A stretch of 64,000 nt of DNA from Latrodectus hesperus (GCA_037975125.1 CM075862.1:57273279-57337278); one strand, 5' to 3'; positions 1 through 15,898 are shown, numbered from the stretch's first letter. Translations and numbers: made by a program. Notes: generated by a model from the sequence alone, not told the origin.

Positions 1-2339
1 TTTCTTCTCACTAAGTAAATGTTATGTACAAAAATACATGGTGTATTATATTATATTAAGTCTCTCGAAATATTTTGAAATATCATTACTTTAACACATT
101 TTGTATAGACATTTTATACCAAGTTTTTTTAGTCAGTAAAATTTCATCTTTTGTATATAAAACATTAGAATTTTACCAACTACTTTTTTATCCCAAGCAA
201 AAATCAGAAATTTTAAAAAAGTAGTGCGTTTTAGTAAAAGAATATGCCCTGTTTTCTCAATGTGTGTGTGAATAAAATTTCTTTTGATTTTACTAAACTA
301 CATTTAAGAAATAGCATTGCGCATTGCAATGATATTCAATATTGTAGGAACAAAATGAAATTTTAAAATTAATGTTAAAAATATACAAGTAGCATTTACA
401 TTATTTAGTAAAGTTAATGTAATTTAATGTTTTTTCTGTAAATAATGCTTACATAAATGTCATTTATTTATCAATTAATAACTAATCATCTAGCTTCTAA
501 TTTATTTAGTATTTTAATGAACATTTGACAAGAATTAAAGTGCAAATATCTCATTAATATCCATGTAGTACTTTGAATGAGTTTAATGGATAATAATTAT
601 ATCTATATGCAAGTAATCACATATTGATATTTGCATGATAGCCTTAAAAAAAGAATAGAAATTCGTTTATAAATATGAGTTATATTGAATCCTACGGTAA
701 CATAATATGATGTGCTTCTATTGTGGTATTAATGTTTTAGTAATACCTTTAAATATGATACAAAATTCCTTAGATTACAACTGATTTTCAATTTATCAAA
801 TTTATGAGGCATTGTTATAAATAAATAAAAAATCCCAATCGTTTAATTTATCATAGGCATTCTTAAGAATTTAGAATCATTTATCATTTTTGTTAGAAGT
901 AAAGAACAAAGTTTCATACAACAAAATTTTGTGATTCTTTTCCCAACGAAAATTAATGCTCTGCAGTGAAAATAAGTGAGTATTATTTATTATTTTTACA
1001 GTCATTTTCCAGATTTATTTATTCTTATTTAAATGCAATAAGCAACCGTCTGCATCATTAATAAATGTTTATCATAACTCATTATTTAAATATTTTCTTA
1101 GTTTCTCTTTGCTTTTCTACTGAATTCTGTAATGAAATCGTTGCTACAGCACATAAAATCGATATTAAACGTACTTTTCAAAAAGTAAGCATCTAAACTG
1201 TTTTCTACAAAAGAAAACACTAATGACACCCTTTTCCTCTACAAGTAAAAGAAAATAATGTTCACAATGTTTTGTAGTGAAAACTATAAAATGTATTTAA
1301 ATAATTATTATCAAGAAAAGGTTGAAAAATAAAGATTTAAATTTTCTATAACAATAGAAAATTTTTTAGTCCTAAGCAAAATGCCTCATTATTATAAAAC
1401 AATTAAGAAAAATATTTATAGAATACTCCATCAAGTGTTTTTTAATCACGATCATTTCAAAAATTGGAAAAGAATCTTATAAATTATGGTATTCTCTTAT
1501 CAAGATATTAGATTTAAAAATAAATATTTTAATTTAAATTTCTTGACGCGTGGAAGGAACCTCAAATAATCACCTAGCAAATCTTAATCTATAAAAAAGT
1601 GTTATCAAAACACTGAAAATTGTGCTTAAGCTTTTGTGTTTATTAATTGCTTTATACAAATTGTAATAAATAAATAATTTATTAATTGAATTATATTTAG
1701 GTTCAATAACATGTCTTTAAATTTAACATGGGGATATTAAACTAAAATTAATATTATTAAAAATTTTCGTTTTTTAATTAATATGAATAAATAATTTAGA
1801 TTTTTTCTTGCATGAGAATATATAAAATCTGAAACCATCATGTTTAAAATATTCTTCATATTATATGAAATGATAATAATGTTAAATATTTCTAGGTAGT
1901 AAATAATTTGTGCTACTATTATCATGAGAAATCAAACTACTTTTGCTTAGAAGAAAATGTAACTATTGAAATATTTGCAATGGTTTTATGTGCATATTTT
2001 TAGAGTTAAAAATGAAATTAATTTTTAATAAATCTAAATATTTAATAAAATAATATATTTTTATATTAGTTCCTTTTTTTTACAAACATTTTGCAGTTTT
2101 CTATAATTTATGTGACTCAATATGGAAGAATAATATTTTCATTTGAATTCCCTATAATTATAAGAAGTAAATATTTCGACAAAAGTATCCAGATGTTATT
2201 ATTTATGTTGTATGTTAAAGCATAATTACTATTTTTATTAACTTTCTGTTGTAATTGAAAGTTTAATATTTACATTTTACCTTATCTGCATTACATAACT
2301 TAATTCAAAATTATCATTATATATATAGTGATAATTTTA
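1..2339. other. AT-rich non-coding stretch
   Basis: I see no convincing gene, RNA gene or mobile element here. Open frames are short (62 codons at most) and rich in Ile, Asn, Lys, Tyr and Phe, as expected by chance in DNA this AT-rich. Confidence 0.6.
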
Positions 2340-4451
<2,112 letters not shown>

Positions 4452-6879
4452 ACTTTATCTTACTTAAGAAATTGTATTATTTTTCTAAATATGTGGAAAT
4501 ACATAATTTTACTTACAAACAGGATATATATCGTATAGATACGTTTCTATATATATTCCAAAAGATTTTACCTAGAAATATGGAAATAAATTCCTTGTAA
4601 AATCCATATCGTTAATGTTAACCTAAGCAGTTCTTGAAAGATTGCTTAAAGCAATTCAAAATATAAAATGTAGTTGAAGGTAGCTATTAATTATTTATTA
4701 AACTCTCTGCAATATTCTTCCTTCATTCTGACATGACTTTTCTCATGAATTAATTTTTATTTAATAAAGAATATATTTATTTAAATAAGTGGTATATTAT
4801 TATTTTAACATTCATGTACAAAAATGTAAAATTATTTTTGTTATCACAGAAAATAATCACAGACCATCCTTGAATAACTAATCAAGATGTATGCTTTCAT
4901 TGAAACAAGATATATCAATATATTTTTTATTCTTATTTATACATTTGATTCGGAATTTCAAATAAGGCATACTCATAATTAAATAATTAATTGTAAATAA
5001 AAATTCATTACAGCGCTTTGAATGCAGCAAAAAGATTTCACACGCCTTACAGTGTATGATATTTATTCTATTTTATTAACATGATCTACAGTAAGTATAT
5101 TTTATTAATTAATACATTTAGTATTCATAAAAACATTTAATCAATTGATATATATTCTTCTTTTTACTTATAAATAAAATTTTTCTAAATTTTCAATGTT
5201 ATACGTTTAAAATATTGTGATATTTTTGCTATGATTATGAAAAATAGATTGAAAAATTAAACTAATCTCAAAAATAAAGAAAGTTATGTAATATATCTCA
5301 TAAATTAAATTTTCATCTATTTCCATGCTTTATTGCTAGAGCTTTGTGTTCAGTTTTTAATTTAATGACAAAATGTGTAAATAAATATTTCTATACCAGT
5401 AATAAATGCATGTTATTTTGCATTAAGTATCATTCTCCCATTAGAGAGATAACAATTTAAGACTTACACATTTCGTGAATGGCAACAGCTTGAAAACTAT
5501 GTGACGTGATTCATCTATTAAATGGGTGCTCTCAATTGTAGCTATTTTGCAATCTATGGGCTCATAGACATTGATTAACTTTATTTCTCCAGCAATTATC
5601 TCGGGAATGTTAATTAGATTCTTGGATAGGAATTATTCAAGAAATGGTCTTTCGAGATCCCTAAAAGATTTTCTTCTTTTATTAGTAATCACCGTTTCTT
5701 GCATTTATTCCTTTATACAAATATGAGAGATTTCATGTGAAATTTGTGCCTTAAATATCAGAAAATAATAAAAAAAATTAATTCAAAAATTAACATATAT
5801 ATCACTAAAATGAATTGTCATACTAATAATCAATTCGGGAGAAAATAATAGTCTGGAAAACAATTATTATATTTCAAATTGTGTGAATTATTTAATGTTG
5901 TCAGCAAAAAATGAATTTCAATTAGAGCAAAAAAAGCACGTATCAAAAACGAAAAATATGAATTTCAGGCTAAATTGGTTTTACAAATAAGATAAAAGCA
6001 ATATCAAAATATCAATTTCACGTGTAAAGTAAAGAAACACAGTTTTATGATTTTATCTCATAAAAGTAAAATAAATATTTGAATTAAATATACTCATATA
6101 AATCTTAATTATTTTTATATAAATACAAATGAATAATATTTATTTCTTATTTAAAACGCAAAATTCCTAGAAAATATTACTATGTATTTTAAGCAATTAC
6201 TATTCCAAATTTATTCCTTTATAATTTTATTTTTCCTTTAATTAATTTGCCTGTATACTGAAAAAATATATATAAAATGTATTAACCTTTTTTTAATAAT
6301 TTTTTATCTATTTTTATGTTCTTATTGAATACATTTATTCTCTATTTGAGGTTTTTTTATTGTATTTGGAGCTGTGCATTAAACTCATTTAAATTTTTCT
6401 TAAATTTTAATTTAAATTTCTAGTGTTTGTTTGTAAATTTTAAAATAAAATTTTTAAGTATAATTGGTGCCCCATATACTTTTACGTTTTTAGAACTACA
6501 TAATATTATGAAAAAATTTATAACAAATTCATTACGTATAAATAGTATTCGTATAACTAAAAAGTGTAAAAGTATGAGATACACAATTTTTTTTTATTTA
6601 AAAGTAAAGTGTTGGACAATTCTATTATATTAAGAATTTTTGGCAATGTAATATATCACTGTGATAATGTACTAATGTTGCGACTAAAAAACCAGAAAAA
6701 AGATTTCACAGCAATATCTTAATGCAGCACAAATAGTAACTGTTTAATGGATATTTTATTTGGAGAACTTAATTGTGTGTGTTTCATCAAAGTTCAGATA
6801 ATAGGAATAAAATATTCAACTAAACAAATTAAGTTAAAATATAAAAATATTTATGTCATAAGATTCTTACACAAATAAT
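4452..6879. other. AT-rich non-coding stretch
   Basis: No gene or element recognised. A 68-codon plus-strand frame at 6427-6633 has low-complexity composition and no known motif. Confidence 0.55.
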
Positions 6880-7250
6880 AAATATTCTTATAATATTTTT
6901 TGCAAATAATACATGTTTATACAAGAATAAAAATGTTTTAATTATAATTCTTATACAAATGTTTTACACATTCTGAATATAAATCCAGTTAAAATTATAA
7001 AATTATTAATATGTAGTTTATATGAATATTGTTATAAAATGATTCAGATAAAAGTATTTGATATTTATTTAATAATGTACTTAAACAAGAAATTAATATT
7101 TTTACAATATTTTTTTGCAAATAATAAATGTTTATACAAGAATAAAAATAATTTTATGACAATTCTTATACAAATGTTTTGCCTATTTTGAATATAAATA
7201 TAGTTAATATTATTAATATATTGTTTATGCATATTGATATAATAATATCC
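6880..7250 (+). repeat. diverged tandem duplication, ~215-bp period
   Basis: The segment around 6890-7040 recurs at about 7100-7245. Both copies have TGCAAATAAT followed by (A)(C/A)ATGTTTATACAAGAATAAAAAT, then ATTCTTATACAAATGTTTT and a GAATATAAAT stretch. The anchor TGCAAATAAT is at 6901 and 7116, giving a period of 215 bp. The copies differ at many positions, so the duplication is not recent. Confidence 0.75.
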
Positions 7251-7475
7251 TCATTAAAAACGCCTTAAGCGCTCTCATATTATAAGCAATTGTACAATAA
7301 AATACTAAATCAATTATTTCAAACTATATTTAGTGATAAGTTGTTATACTGTTTTACATATATTTTAATCTGAATATGAGAAACAAATGTTAAAATCCAT
7401 TTGAAAATTTGTTTTTACTTCACTAATTATTAAAAGATAATTCTATTTGTTTGAAGCTTCGAAAAGTTATTAATA

Positions 7476-7493
7476 ATATATATATATATATAT

Positions 7494-7567
<74 letters not shown>
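7476..7567. repeat. (TA)n microsatellite
   Basis: A TA tract with one internal TAGA interruption near its start. Open frames of repeating Ile-Tyr across it are artefacts. Confidence 0.96.
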
Positions 7568-7572
<5 letters not shown>

Positions 7573-8393
7573 ATTATTTTACTAATACTATCGTTATCGT
7601 TAGTACTGGTTTTGTAATTAAAATAAAATAATTTAAAATTAATAAAATTATTAAAAGCGAACAATATGATTAGACAACTTTTGTGTTTCAGGAATTGTAG
7701 AAAATTGTGAAATTTCTATTGTTATTGTAATAAAATTTCTTTTTCACTACTATCATATGGGTTTTAAATTCATTGAAATAAATGGCTCATTTCAAAGTCA
7801 CTTTAAGTCCCCGATCCTCCTATATTTATTTAACATAAGAGATACATAAGAGGAATAAGAAAGAAATGTCTAAAATATCTGAAATCAACATTTATAGAAA
7901 GAATGATGATTGTGAATTGTCTTTATTGTATTTAAAATTAGTTTTGATCAACAAAAATGCTTAAAATGTTTAACAATTTTAAATAAATCTCTATTAGAAA
8001 AATGTATGTAATGGAAAACATTTTTGAAAATAATCATTAGATTTAGTTTTAGAACTTGAAATGTGACATTGCATTTATAAATAAGAAAATGGAAAGACTG
8101 TTATTAACATCCAGACGAAAATGAATGAATTGCAAATAGAAAAATACTTAATTTAAAAGAAATTCATTTTAAATGTTTAATTTGATAACTTCGATAAAAA
8201 CTTCTTTTTGAGTTTATATTCGATAAAAATTGGAATTAATAAGTGTTTTGATATATCAGGTGTTTATACTTTCTGTCTATAACTCAAGAAATATATGCAC
8301 TTTAACAAATATCTGTATTCTCCAAACCTTACAATTTTCGGAATACTGATATTGCAAATATCCGTATTCGGATCTTTCTATCGATCTTTATAA

Positions 8394-8452
8394 TATCCTA
8401 TTATAGATATCGCCATTATATATCTATAATAGGATAAAGATATATAATGACG
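8394..8452. repeat. perfect 17-bp-arm inverted repeat with overlapping alternative hairpin
   Basis: Left arm 8394-8410 and right arm 8420-8436 are exact reverse complements (17 bp) around a 9-nt loop. The loop plus right arm (8411-8425) can instead pair with 8438-8452, 15 positions with one mismatch. The two hairpins are mutually exclusive because they share the middle segment. I cannot assign a function; it may be the centre of a small foldback element. Confidence 0.85.
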
Positions 8453-9029
8453 GAATCCTGAAAACAATGATTCATTTTAATAGAGAAAGTAAAACGTCCT
8501 ATTTAAGTGTTAGGAAAACATAAGTTTAAGTTAAACTAATTATTTACGTAATTTAATCTTTTTTTAAGAGCAGGGAACTAATTTAAAAGGATTAATTAAC
8601 TCTATATTCTCATGTTTCTGGAGTATATTTCAGTCTATATTTTTGGGGAAATACTTTGTAGTATCCCGTTATCTGTTTATTTAAAATTCTTTATTTTATT
8701 ATAAACGCAGAACTATTAAGAAACAAAACAATTCCCACAAATTAAAATTAAAATCCATAATAAATTCTATACAAAATTTTTTATACTAAAGTAATATAAT
8801 ATTATTCTTAAAAATTCTTCTTTTCAGAAAGAAACAAAACAATGCGAAACAACTATTACAATCAATTTTGTTTCTATAAAATATGTTTTGCTATGATAAT
8901 ATTAATGTATTTTCTTTTTCAATGCCTTATGTATATTTTAGATTTCCGTAACTTAAATCAAAATCATAAACATTAATATTGTGCTCAATAATGTCTCGTC
9001 TCCGAGATAAAAACTTATTTATTCTCAAA

Positions 9030-9043
9030 ATTACCATGGTAAT
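9030..9043. promoter_or_regulatory. 14-bp perfect palindrome, RFX-like
   Basis: ATTACCATGGTAAT is a perfect palindrome that resembles the core of RFX-type inverted half-sites (consensus GTNRCC-RGYAAC), but it lacks the outer G and C. Its role is unknown and it may be chance. Confidence 0.2.
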
Positions 9044-9213
9044 AGTTTAAATACTGTTAAAAAAGGAATTATTATTAATAAATTTTAATTGTGATAATCT
9101 ATAGAAAAATAGATTAGTTTTCACTATCTGAATTTATTGAATTTTTTTGCAAAAGATAACAATGTAAGAACGATTTACTGTCCTTTTTGATTTAATTTCC
9201 TTTCAAAAATTGC

Positions 9214-9628
9214 TTAGTGTCTCCTGACATCAACTGGGTTAAATGTACTGCCATTTATCAAAAGGTCGATAACAGTAAAGGCAAGAATAATATTAAGAGG
9301 GATTCCAAGCATTGCGGGAACACCATTTTTCTTTGGAACTTCTAATATGTCAGTTTCCATGGAGAATGTAGCTTCAATTATGATTATTTTAATGACAGTT
9401 CTTACTCTCATTCACCTTAACAATTTTGTGAGCCAGAAAATCAAAATTTCGTTCACGGAATATAGTAGAGAGCCATACTTTTTCTGAAAAGCATATTGTT
9501 GCGTTTCTAAATTGTGGCGAATTTATTTTGTTGAAAATGTGTACAATATCGCAGCGTAATATTTCAATAAACTGCTTATAATGTACTAATAATAAGCTTA
9601 ACACTATAACCAAGTATGTTTTGAACAA
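9214..9628 (-). pseudogene. decayed coding-like island, unknown product
   Basis: Two overlapping minus-strand frames (9389-9628, 79 codons; 9214-9411, 65 codons) have richer amino-acid composition than the surrounding chance frames. The upstream frame contains a hydrophobic Leu/Val run near residues 5-15. The downstream frame has a long hydrophobic segment, LGIPLNIILAFTVIDLL, that could span a membrane. The change of frame near 9400 and the stops upstream suggest a broken gene or one spanning an unseen intron. I considered a chemoreceptor fragment because of the multi-helix look, but found no diagnostic motif. Function is unknown. Confidence 0.25.
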
Positions 9629-12600
9629 TCATTGCAACTATTTTAGTGATAACACCATGAATAAATTGTTTTGTAGTTCTACATCATTCGTCACTTTTTA
9701 CCAATATTGAATCTTTTTGAAAACTCATGCGCTATAATTTCTTTCTGGGAAAATATGCATTTTCCATTATATTAGACATTTGCTAGTGAATTACGTCTTT
9801 AACATACGTCCTTCTATTATAAGGAATGGTTGACCTTGATACGTCTTTCTAATGATCTCTCCTCAAAGTGCTTATATGAAAAGTTTTCTAATCTTCACTG
9901 CATCTCATTTTTGAACTTTTTGCCATAAGCCATGTGACAAACATCATTTTTCACTAATCGTTTTTAAACTAGAGGCACACCATACAATAAAATTATATTT
10001 GCTTAAAAAGCATGTTGCATAGTAGAATTTTATAGGATAAAATTTCAAATAAATATTTGGTTAATATGTGAAAATCTTTCCTTAACTTTTTTTATTTTAT
10101 TTATTTATTTTTTTAAAGGTTTTTAACATTTACATCGTAAATATTTTTTTACATACTTCTGAAATCTGAAATAATACATTAATTCATTTTAAAATATTTC
10201 GGTTTAAATTTCTTAATAGTAATTCAACAAAATTATAAAATTGTTTCGTAATGTATAATAGAAAAATGAAAAAGTTTAGTTGTAGTATAAGACAAATTTC
10301 GTAATTATTTATATTTTACAAAATCATTATATATTCATTTCATTGGTAGTTTGTTGAAATATATATTAAAGTGCTATTATGTAAGGTATTAAATTAAGTA
10401 ACAGTAACTGAAAGATTTTTTTCTTATGTTATTCCAAAATTAATTTTAATGATATAATGCAATAATCTTACATATTGGATTTCATCATCCTGATTTAAAT
10501 ATAAAGAAAAAAATCAAATTTGATTTGATTTGAAATTGAATTACAGTTTAAAAAAATTAAAAGATGGAATATTTCATTGCTCGTATGTTGAGCCTGCAGG
10601 TATATTTAAAAAACCAATTTTCTTTAATAGGATTAGGTATTCGAGTTACTTACAGTTTAATAAACATGGAGAGAGAGAGTTTCAACATTTAGAAACAAAA
10701 TCCTTTGATTTCCTAGAGTAAAAAAGAATAAAGACAAAATACTTTCACAACTTAATTTGCATCATGTTGTAAATCTTACTAAAAATTGATATTTAATTAT
10801 CTTTTAATTTAAAAGTGTTAAACATAAAGTTACAATTTTTTCATATTTTATTTTTAAGAAATAATTAATTATTATTGTCATTATTTCATGCAGAAAAAAT
10901 TAAGAAGAATTAATTTATTTATTTCTAATTTTCCTCCATGAAAATAAAGAATGATGTTTTCTAATAATTTAAAGGAGTAATTCACAAAATTTTGAAGATA
11001 TATTTCAAAGCTACAGTAAGATTAAATTTAACATTAAATATCTGGGTGATTTTTTTAAACTGACTTTATTCAATTAATCAATTTTATGAAAATTAGATTG
11101 ATTACAAAATGAACTATAATTTGTAGCACATAATTGTAACTTAAATATATTAATAAATTGATGTTCTTGAACTAAATTAAGAATTTTTCCGGCAAAAATT
11201 CTCTTTTTTTGAGCAATTTCCAATTTTCGTTTGTTTTGCTAATGTTATAATTCTTAAAAATGATATCTCTCAAAAAATAATCTTTCAAAAGTTATAATCA
11301 AATGAAAAATTAAATCCGTTTATACATATTAATTGATTAATTTTAATCAAAATAGAGTTGACAGTGATACTTTCATTAAAGATATCGAGAAAAAATATAT
11401 ATGACCTTAATGAAAAATAATAGTCCATAAAAACATTTTAATTATCATTTTCACAATATTCAATGAAAATTAATTTCATATGATGAATAGTCTGTTGAAA
11501 TTATTTTTAAGCTAATATATTTATTTTTTCTGATAATTTCATGCAAAATATAGTAATAATAAAATTTTCTGTTGGTTTTATTTGAATGAATGACACATGA
11601 ATTTGAGTGAATGATAATATATATAGTTGAGTTATGATAATATATATATAATTTAAATAGTGTAGCCTTTCTTTAGGTGAAATTACTTTTAATATTTATA
11701 AAATTTATGATTTTTTGATTTTTTTATGAAAAAATTTTCAATCCTTCCTGACTAATACTTTATTTCATGTATATTTAGCAAACTCTTTAGTTTGTTTTCC
11801 GAATAGCATTATTTAATCAGAAGCATACTTGTAAGTTGCTATTAAGAATTTTAAAAAATCAAATTTATTTTATTTATGCATATTTATTTTGTGTTTACAA
11901 CTGGAATACGAAGTATACAACACCTTTCAACGATTTTATATTACATATTTAAAAATACGTATTATTTAAACTTTTCAAAATTATAAAAATATAGCTTTGA
12001 AATGTTTTATTAGTTATAAATTTCTGAAGAAAATAACCAGTATAGTTATATCAAATATTTTTGAAAATCCAAATTTGTAATTACAGAAACTATATTTTAT
12101 TATAAGCTATTTGTTTTGCAATGTGCACAAAATATTTAATTACTTATCAAATATGTTTAAATTTAAAATACAATATACATCTAGATAACCATTAAATTTA
12201 TGTGTTACCATTAGAGCGTATTTTTTCATTAAATACGTTTATAAATTTAAAAAAATTCTCACAACATTAAATTAACTGTGTACCTATAAAAAAAACTGAA
12301 TAAAGAGGTATATTTCATGTTTGAGAAATATGAAATAAAGAAAAATAAATATAATTTTATTATTATACATGTAAAGAAATATCAGTATTAATTTGTTATT
12401 AAAATTCAAGAATGTTGTTAAAACAAATCACTATAAAATTAAAAATGAAAAACTAATTGTGAAATATTAAAATAATTTTCCTACTTTTTATCAGCAAATA
12501 CAACATACCATAAGTAAATTCTAAATGTATATTCCTGTTAATAATTTTTGTACAATCCTTAAAAATGCTAAATAATTATAATGTAATAAACGTTGTTTAT

Positions 12601-13809
12601 TTGTAAGCACTTGAAATCAATTAAAAGCGCCATTAATATTAGCAATTCCTTACCTCCTAAGATCGTTTTTGCATTCAAAAACTTAGTAATTAGGGAAGAT
12701 TAATTTATAATATAATATTTAATTTTCTATATATTTGTCAAACTTTAATGAAACAGTATTTTTAATGAAGTGAATATTTTTGGAACAATGGAGTCTTTTA
12801 TTTTTAAGTAAAAATTGTTTGACATTAAATGCGAGGTAGAAAAATATCCATATATTAAAATACAGTTAAAATTCTGCGGAGGTTTAGCAAAAGTGGCACG
12901 GAAATAATCGAAGATCGATAAGGCCTTGCCACCAGCAAGAAAAGTAGTGAAACTTTAACTAAACTTGCATCCCTCGTCCCTCCAAATCATTAAGCCTTCT
13001 TCTCATGATTAAACATTATGTAAATTTTGAAAAGAGTGAGTGCCTTTCTTTAACTTTATAGTTTTAATGTTCTATAAAAATCATTAACCAAAAATATGGC
13101 AAATGTATTCAACAATTTAGTGTCTTCTGTCACACACACTATTTATGTTAGCAAACCAAATATCAAAATGCCTTTATTATTAACATTTTTATTATATCTA
13201 CCTTATATAATGTATACAATTTTTATAGAAATTATATTTAATGTTTTATGTTATTTCTGCATTTTCATTTCAAATACTCGTATTAATTGTATAAATGTTT
13301 GAAGAAATTGTTTAGTGAAGAATAGAATTTTTTACCTAAATAAATATTAATGTTAAAAAATAATATATTGTTATCATATAAAAAACATATAATGATATTT
13401 ATAATTGTCATCCTTATTTTAAATATTATTTTCATTATATTTATCACAATTAGAATCATATAAAATACAAAAAAAATAATAATAACGTTCCGTCTTTCTG
13501 AGTAACATTGTAATTAATACGAATTTATTTTAAATTTGTTTCCAAATGTATCTGAAATTCCTTAAAATTTCTAATAATGAAATATCCTTATTTTTTTTTA
13601 AAAAAAACTGACATTTAAGGAAACAAAAGTAAAGTTACGACAATTCTTCGTTATTCAATTTTAACTTCGTAACTTTTTAATTTACTTCTATAATACAAAA
13701 GGTAAATAAAAGAAAGTAATATTTAAATAGGAATTTTTTCTTTACAGTTAAAATTTAGAACTAAAATATAATTTAAATAACTCTGAATATTAAAATTTAT
13801 TTCCAAATA

Positions 13810-13848
13810 CACTGCTGGTCACCACAAATGCATCACACTGAAGGAACA
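13810..13848 (+). repeat. left terminal inverted repeat of Tc1-like element
   Basis: About 39 bp beginning CACTGCTGGTCACCAC. It pairs imperfectly with the right end: after CACTG both share a TG-CCA-AAAT-GCA-CAC pattern and an ACA near the inner edge. Confidence 0.8.
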
Positions 13849-14060
13849 TGCAAATAACGTGTTGAAATTTACAGCATACATTAGCGGAAGTGAGATATGC
13901 AAATGATTAGAATTTCAGGTCAGATGCATATCAAGCGCGTCTCTGACGCTACTTCAAAGCGCTATTTAAGGCTTAGATATTTTGACGATTTGAAGTTCGG
14001 CAATTATGTTTTTTAAACGATTATTAGGCCTTTAGAAAACAGCGATCATTTTTTTATTAA

Positions 14061-14688
14061 ATGGTAGAGTTCGATAGAGGAAAGATAGTGACCTACCGAG
14101 ACTGCGGATTATTTTTCAGTGAAATCGGTAGTCGTGTTGGACAAAGCCAAACAATCTGGATATGCGATTGTTGGAGTCAGGAGGTTACTGACTTACTGGC
14201 GTGCTCGATCGCATCCACCTCATTGCACCACTTCACGTGATGATAGGCAAATTGTGCGCATGGCAGTGACAGATCGCTCAGCCATATAGCGAACCCACAG
14301 CACATTCAATCTATAACGCATCATCCAGTGTCTACACGTACCATTCGACGCCGTTTACAGTAGAGTGCTCTGCCCGCAAGACGGCCATTGCTTGTCTACA
14401 CTTGACCCAGAACCACAGACGTCTGCACCGCCAATGGTGTGATGTAAGGGTATGGGCTGCAGAATTGTCTTTACTGATGAGTCACGCTTGTGTCTGCAAC
14501 ACTACGATGGTTCCATTCAAGTCCGGAGACACCGTGGAGAGAGGATGCTAAACAGCTGCGTTATTCGCCACCACGCTGGTCTTCCTGAACCGGGTTTTAT
14601 GGTATGGAGCGTTATTGAATATCACTCTCGCGCTCCTCTAGTACGCAGGAACCACACTTCACAAAAGTCTATAACTTTAATCATTTGA
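14061..14688 (+). pseudogene. Tc1-like transposase, truncated and frameshifted
   Basis: The first ATG of the coding region is probably at 14061, followed by MVEFDRGKIVTYRDCG and a helix-turn-helix-like segment with EIGSRVGQSQT, the typical N-terminal DNA-binding region of Tc1-type transposases. Frames then break, including a stop near 14287. An open part at 14452-14688 contains FTDESRLCLQ, whose Asp is the first acid of the DDE triad, then RVRRHRGER-type and GFMVW motifs. The QDN and SPDL-PIE motifs with the second Asp and the Glu are missing because of the internal deletion. The product cannot be active. Confidence 0.88.
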
Positions 14689-14737
14689 TACTTGATCAAC
14701 ATGTTATCTACAAAATAGATTTTGTTGTAATGTCTTT

Positions 14738-14774
14738 TGTTTTTCTGGTGCTGCAATTTGGATGGTCAACAGTG
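14738..14774 (-). repeat. right terminal inverted repeat of Tc1-like element
   Basis: About 37 bp. Read on the minus strand it begins CACTGTTGACCATCC and aligns imperfectly with the left terminus. The following TA at 14775-14776 is the target duplication. Confidence 0.8.
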
Positions 14775-14776
14775 TA

Positions 14777-15874
14777 TGTGCAATCTATGTTCCTTCATTT
14801 GCAAATAATTTTTATTTTTATAAAAGCCATATTACTTTATTGAATATTAAAGAAAGTATTTTAGAACTTTCATATATGATTATACACTTAATTAAATTTA
14901 TATTATGTAAGACCAATGTATATACTGAACAAGAAGAGTAAAATTTCATGCTTATTTTTTTGTCATTTACTAAATATTAACGTATATGTAATTTGAAAAA
15001 TTAAAGATGTGATTTTTATCCCAAAATGCATATTAAGGTATTTCCTTTAGTATAATTTACACCAGATATATTAACATAAGTTCAAATAGCGGAATATTTG
15101 AGTTTAATAGTGATAAAGAAAATTCATATTGAATGAGAACATTCAAATTGTAATCCATGTGGTTAATCATATGGTCTACAGAAAAATATACAATAAAAAT
15201 AATAGTCAACATTTTACGCAAATTTTAAGTGTTAAATAAACACATTCAATTTACAGTAAAAATACTGAATATTACAGCAAAGTCTGATGAATTAAAAATT
15301 CAAATTCAAAACAAGTTAATTTAAGAATATCTTTACTATTATAATAAAATATGGTATAAATAGTAATTGTTATTTTAAATATAAACATAATCACACACAT
15401 AGCATTATACTGCCACCCAAATTGTATATTTAAATGTACAACAATTTTATATCTGCAAAATCTAATGATTATTGAAATGAATGTGTTAAATTTTCATTAA
15501 AAAGAGTATGCCAAAGAACTTTATACAGTATTTTAGTATAGAACTTTGCATAATGGTTTGCTTATATTAAATATAATTTTAGTTGTCTGTTTTAAAATGA
15601 AACAACAGCTTAAAACACATCATACATTGTGAAACAATTATATCATCATTTTGAAAAATAAATAGTCTAGGATGAAACATAAATAGAAATATCATTTAAC
15701 TCTATCTTTAATGAAAAATATACTTTGAAATGCATGCGAAGAAATAGCAATAAAATGTAAGTCGTTTTTCTTTGGATATGTTACATTTCATTTTAAAAAT
15801 TTGATTTATATCCTATTGATAAGGAAAACCTTAATTCTATTTAGAAAATATGTGATAATATTCCATAATAATAT
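14777..15874. other. AT-rich non-coding stretch
   Basis: No gene or element recognised between the Tc1-like element and the LINE fragment. Confidence 0.55.
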
Positions 15875-15883
15875 TACATATAA
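15875..15883. repeat. candidate target-site duplication, LINE 3' side
   Basis: TACATATAA occurs here and again at 17072-17080, exactly bracketing the recognisable LINE sequence. In DNA this AT-rich a 9-bp match could be chance. Confidence 0.45.
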
Positions 15884-15898
15884 TAATATTTTTTTTAA

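Larger units (their letters stand above)
7568..13807. other. AT-rich stretch, no confirmed gene
   Basis: Mostly uninformative AT-rich DNA. Exceptions listed separately are a hairpin at 8394-8452, a 14-bp palindrome at 9030-9043, and a coding-like decayed island at about 9214-9628. A slightly GC-richer patch at 12870-13010 matches nothing I recognise. Confidence 0.5.
13810..14774 (+). mobile_element. Tc1-like DNA transposon, internally deleted
   Basis: The element starts and ends with CACTG/CAGTG inverted termini and is flanked by TA at 13808-13809 and 14775-14776, the standard Tc1/mariner target duplication. Length is 965 bp, against roughly 1.3-1.6 kb for a full Tc1-type element. The coding region stops abruptly near 14655, where transposase sequence joins terminal non-coding sequence. 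About 0.4-0.5 kb carrying the second and third catalytic acids appears deleted. Further stops and frameshifts upstream make it non-autonomous. It could be mobilised only if an intact relative supplies transposase. Confidence 0.9.

Noticed and set aside
12870..13010. GC-richer patch as an exon
   Set aside because: No open frame of useful length and no motif in any frame.
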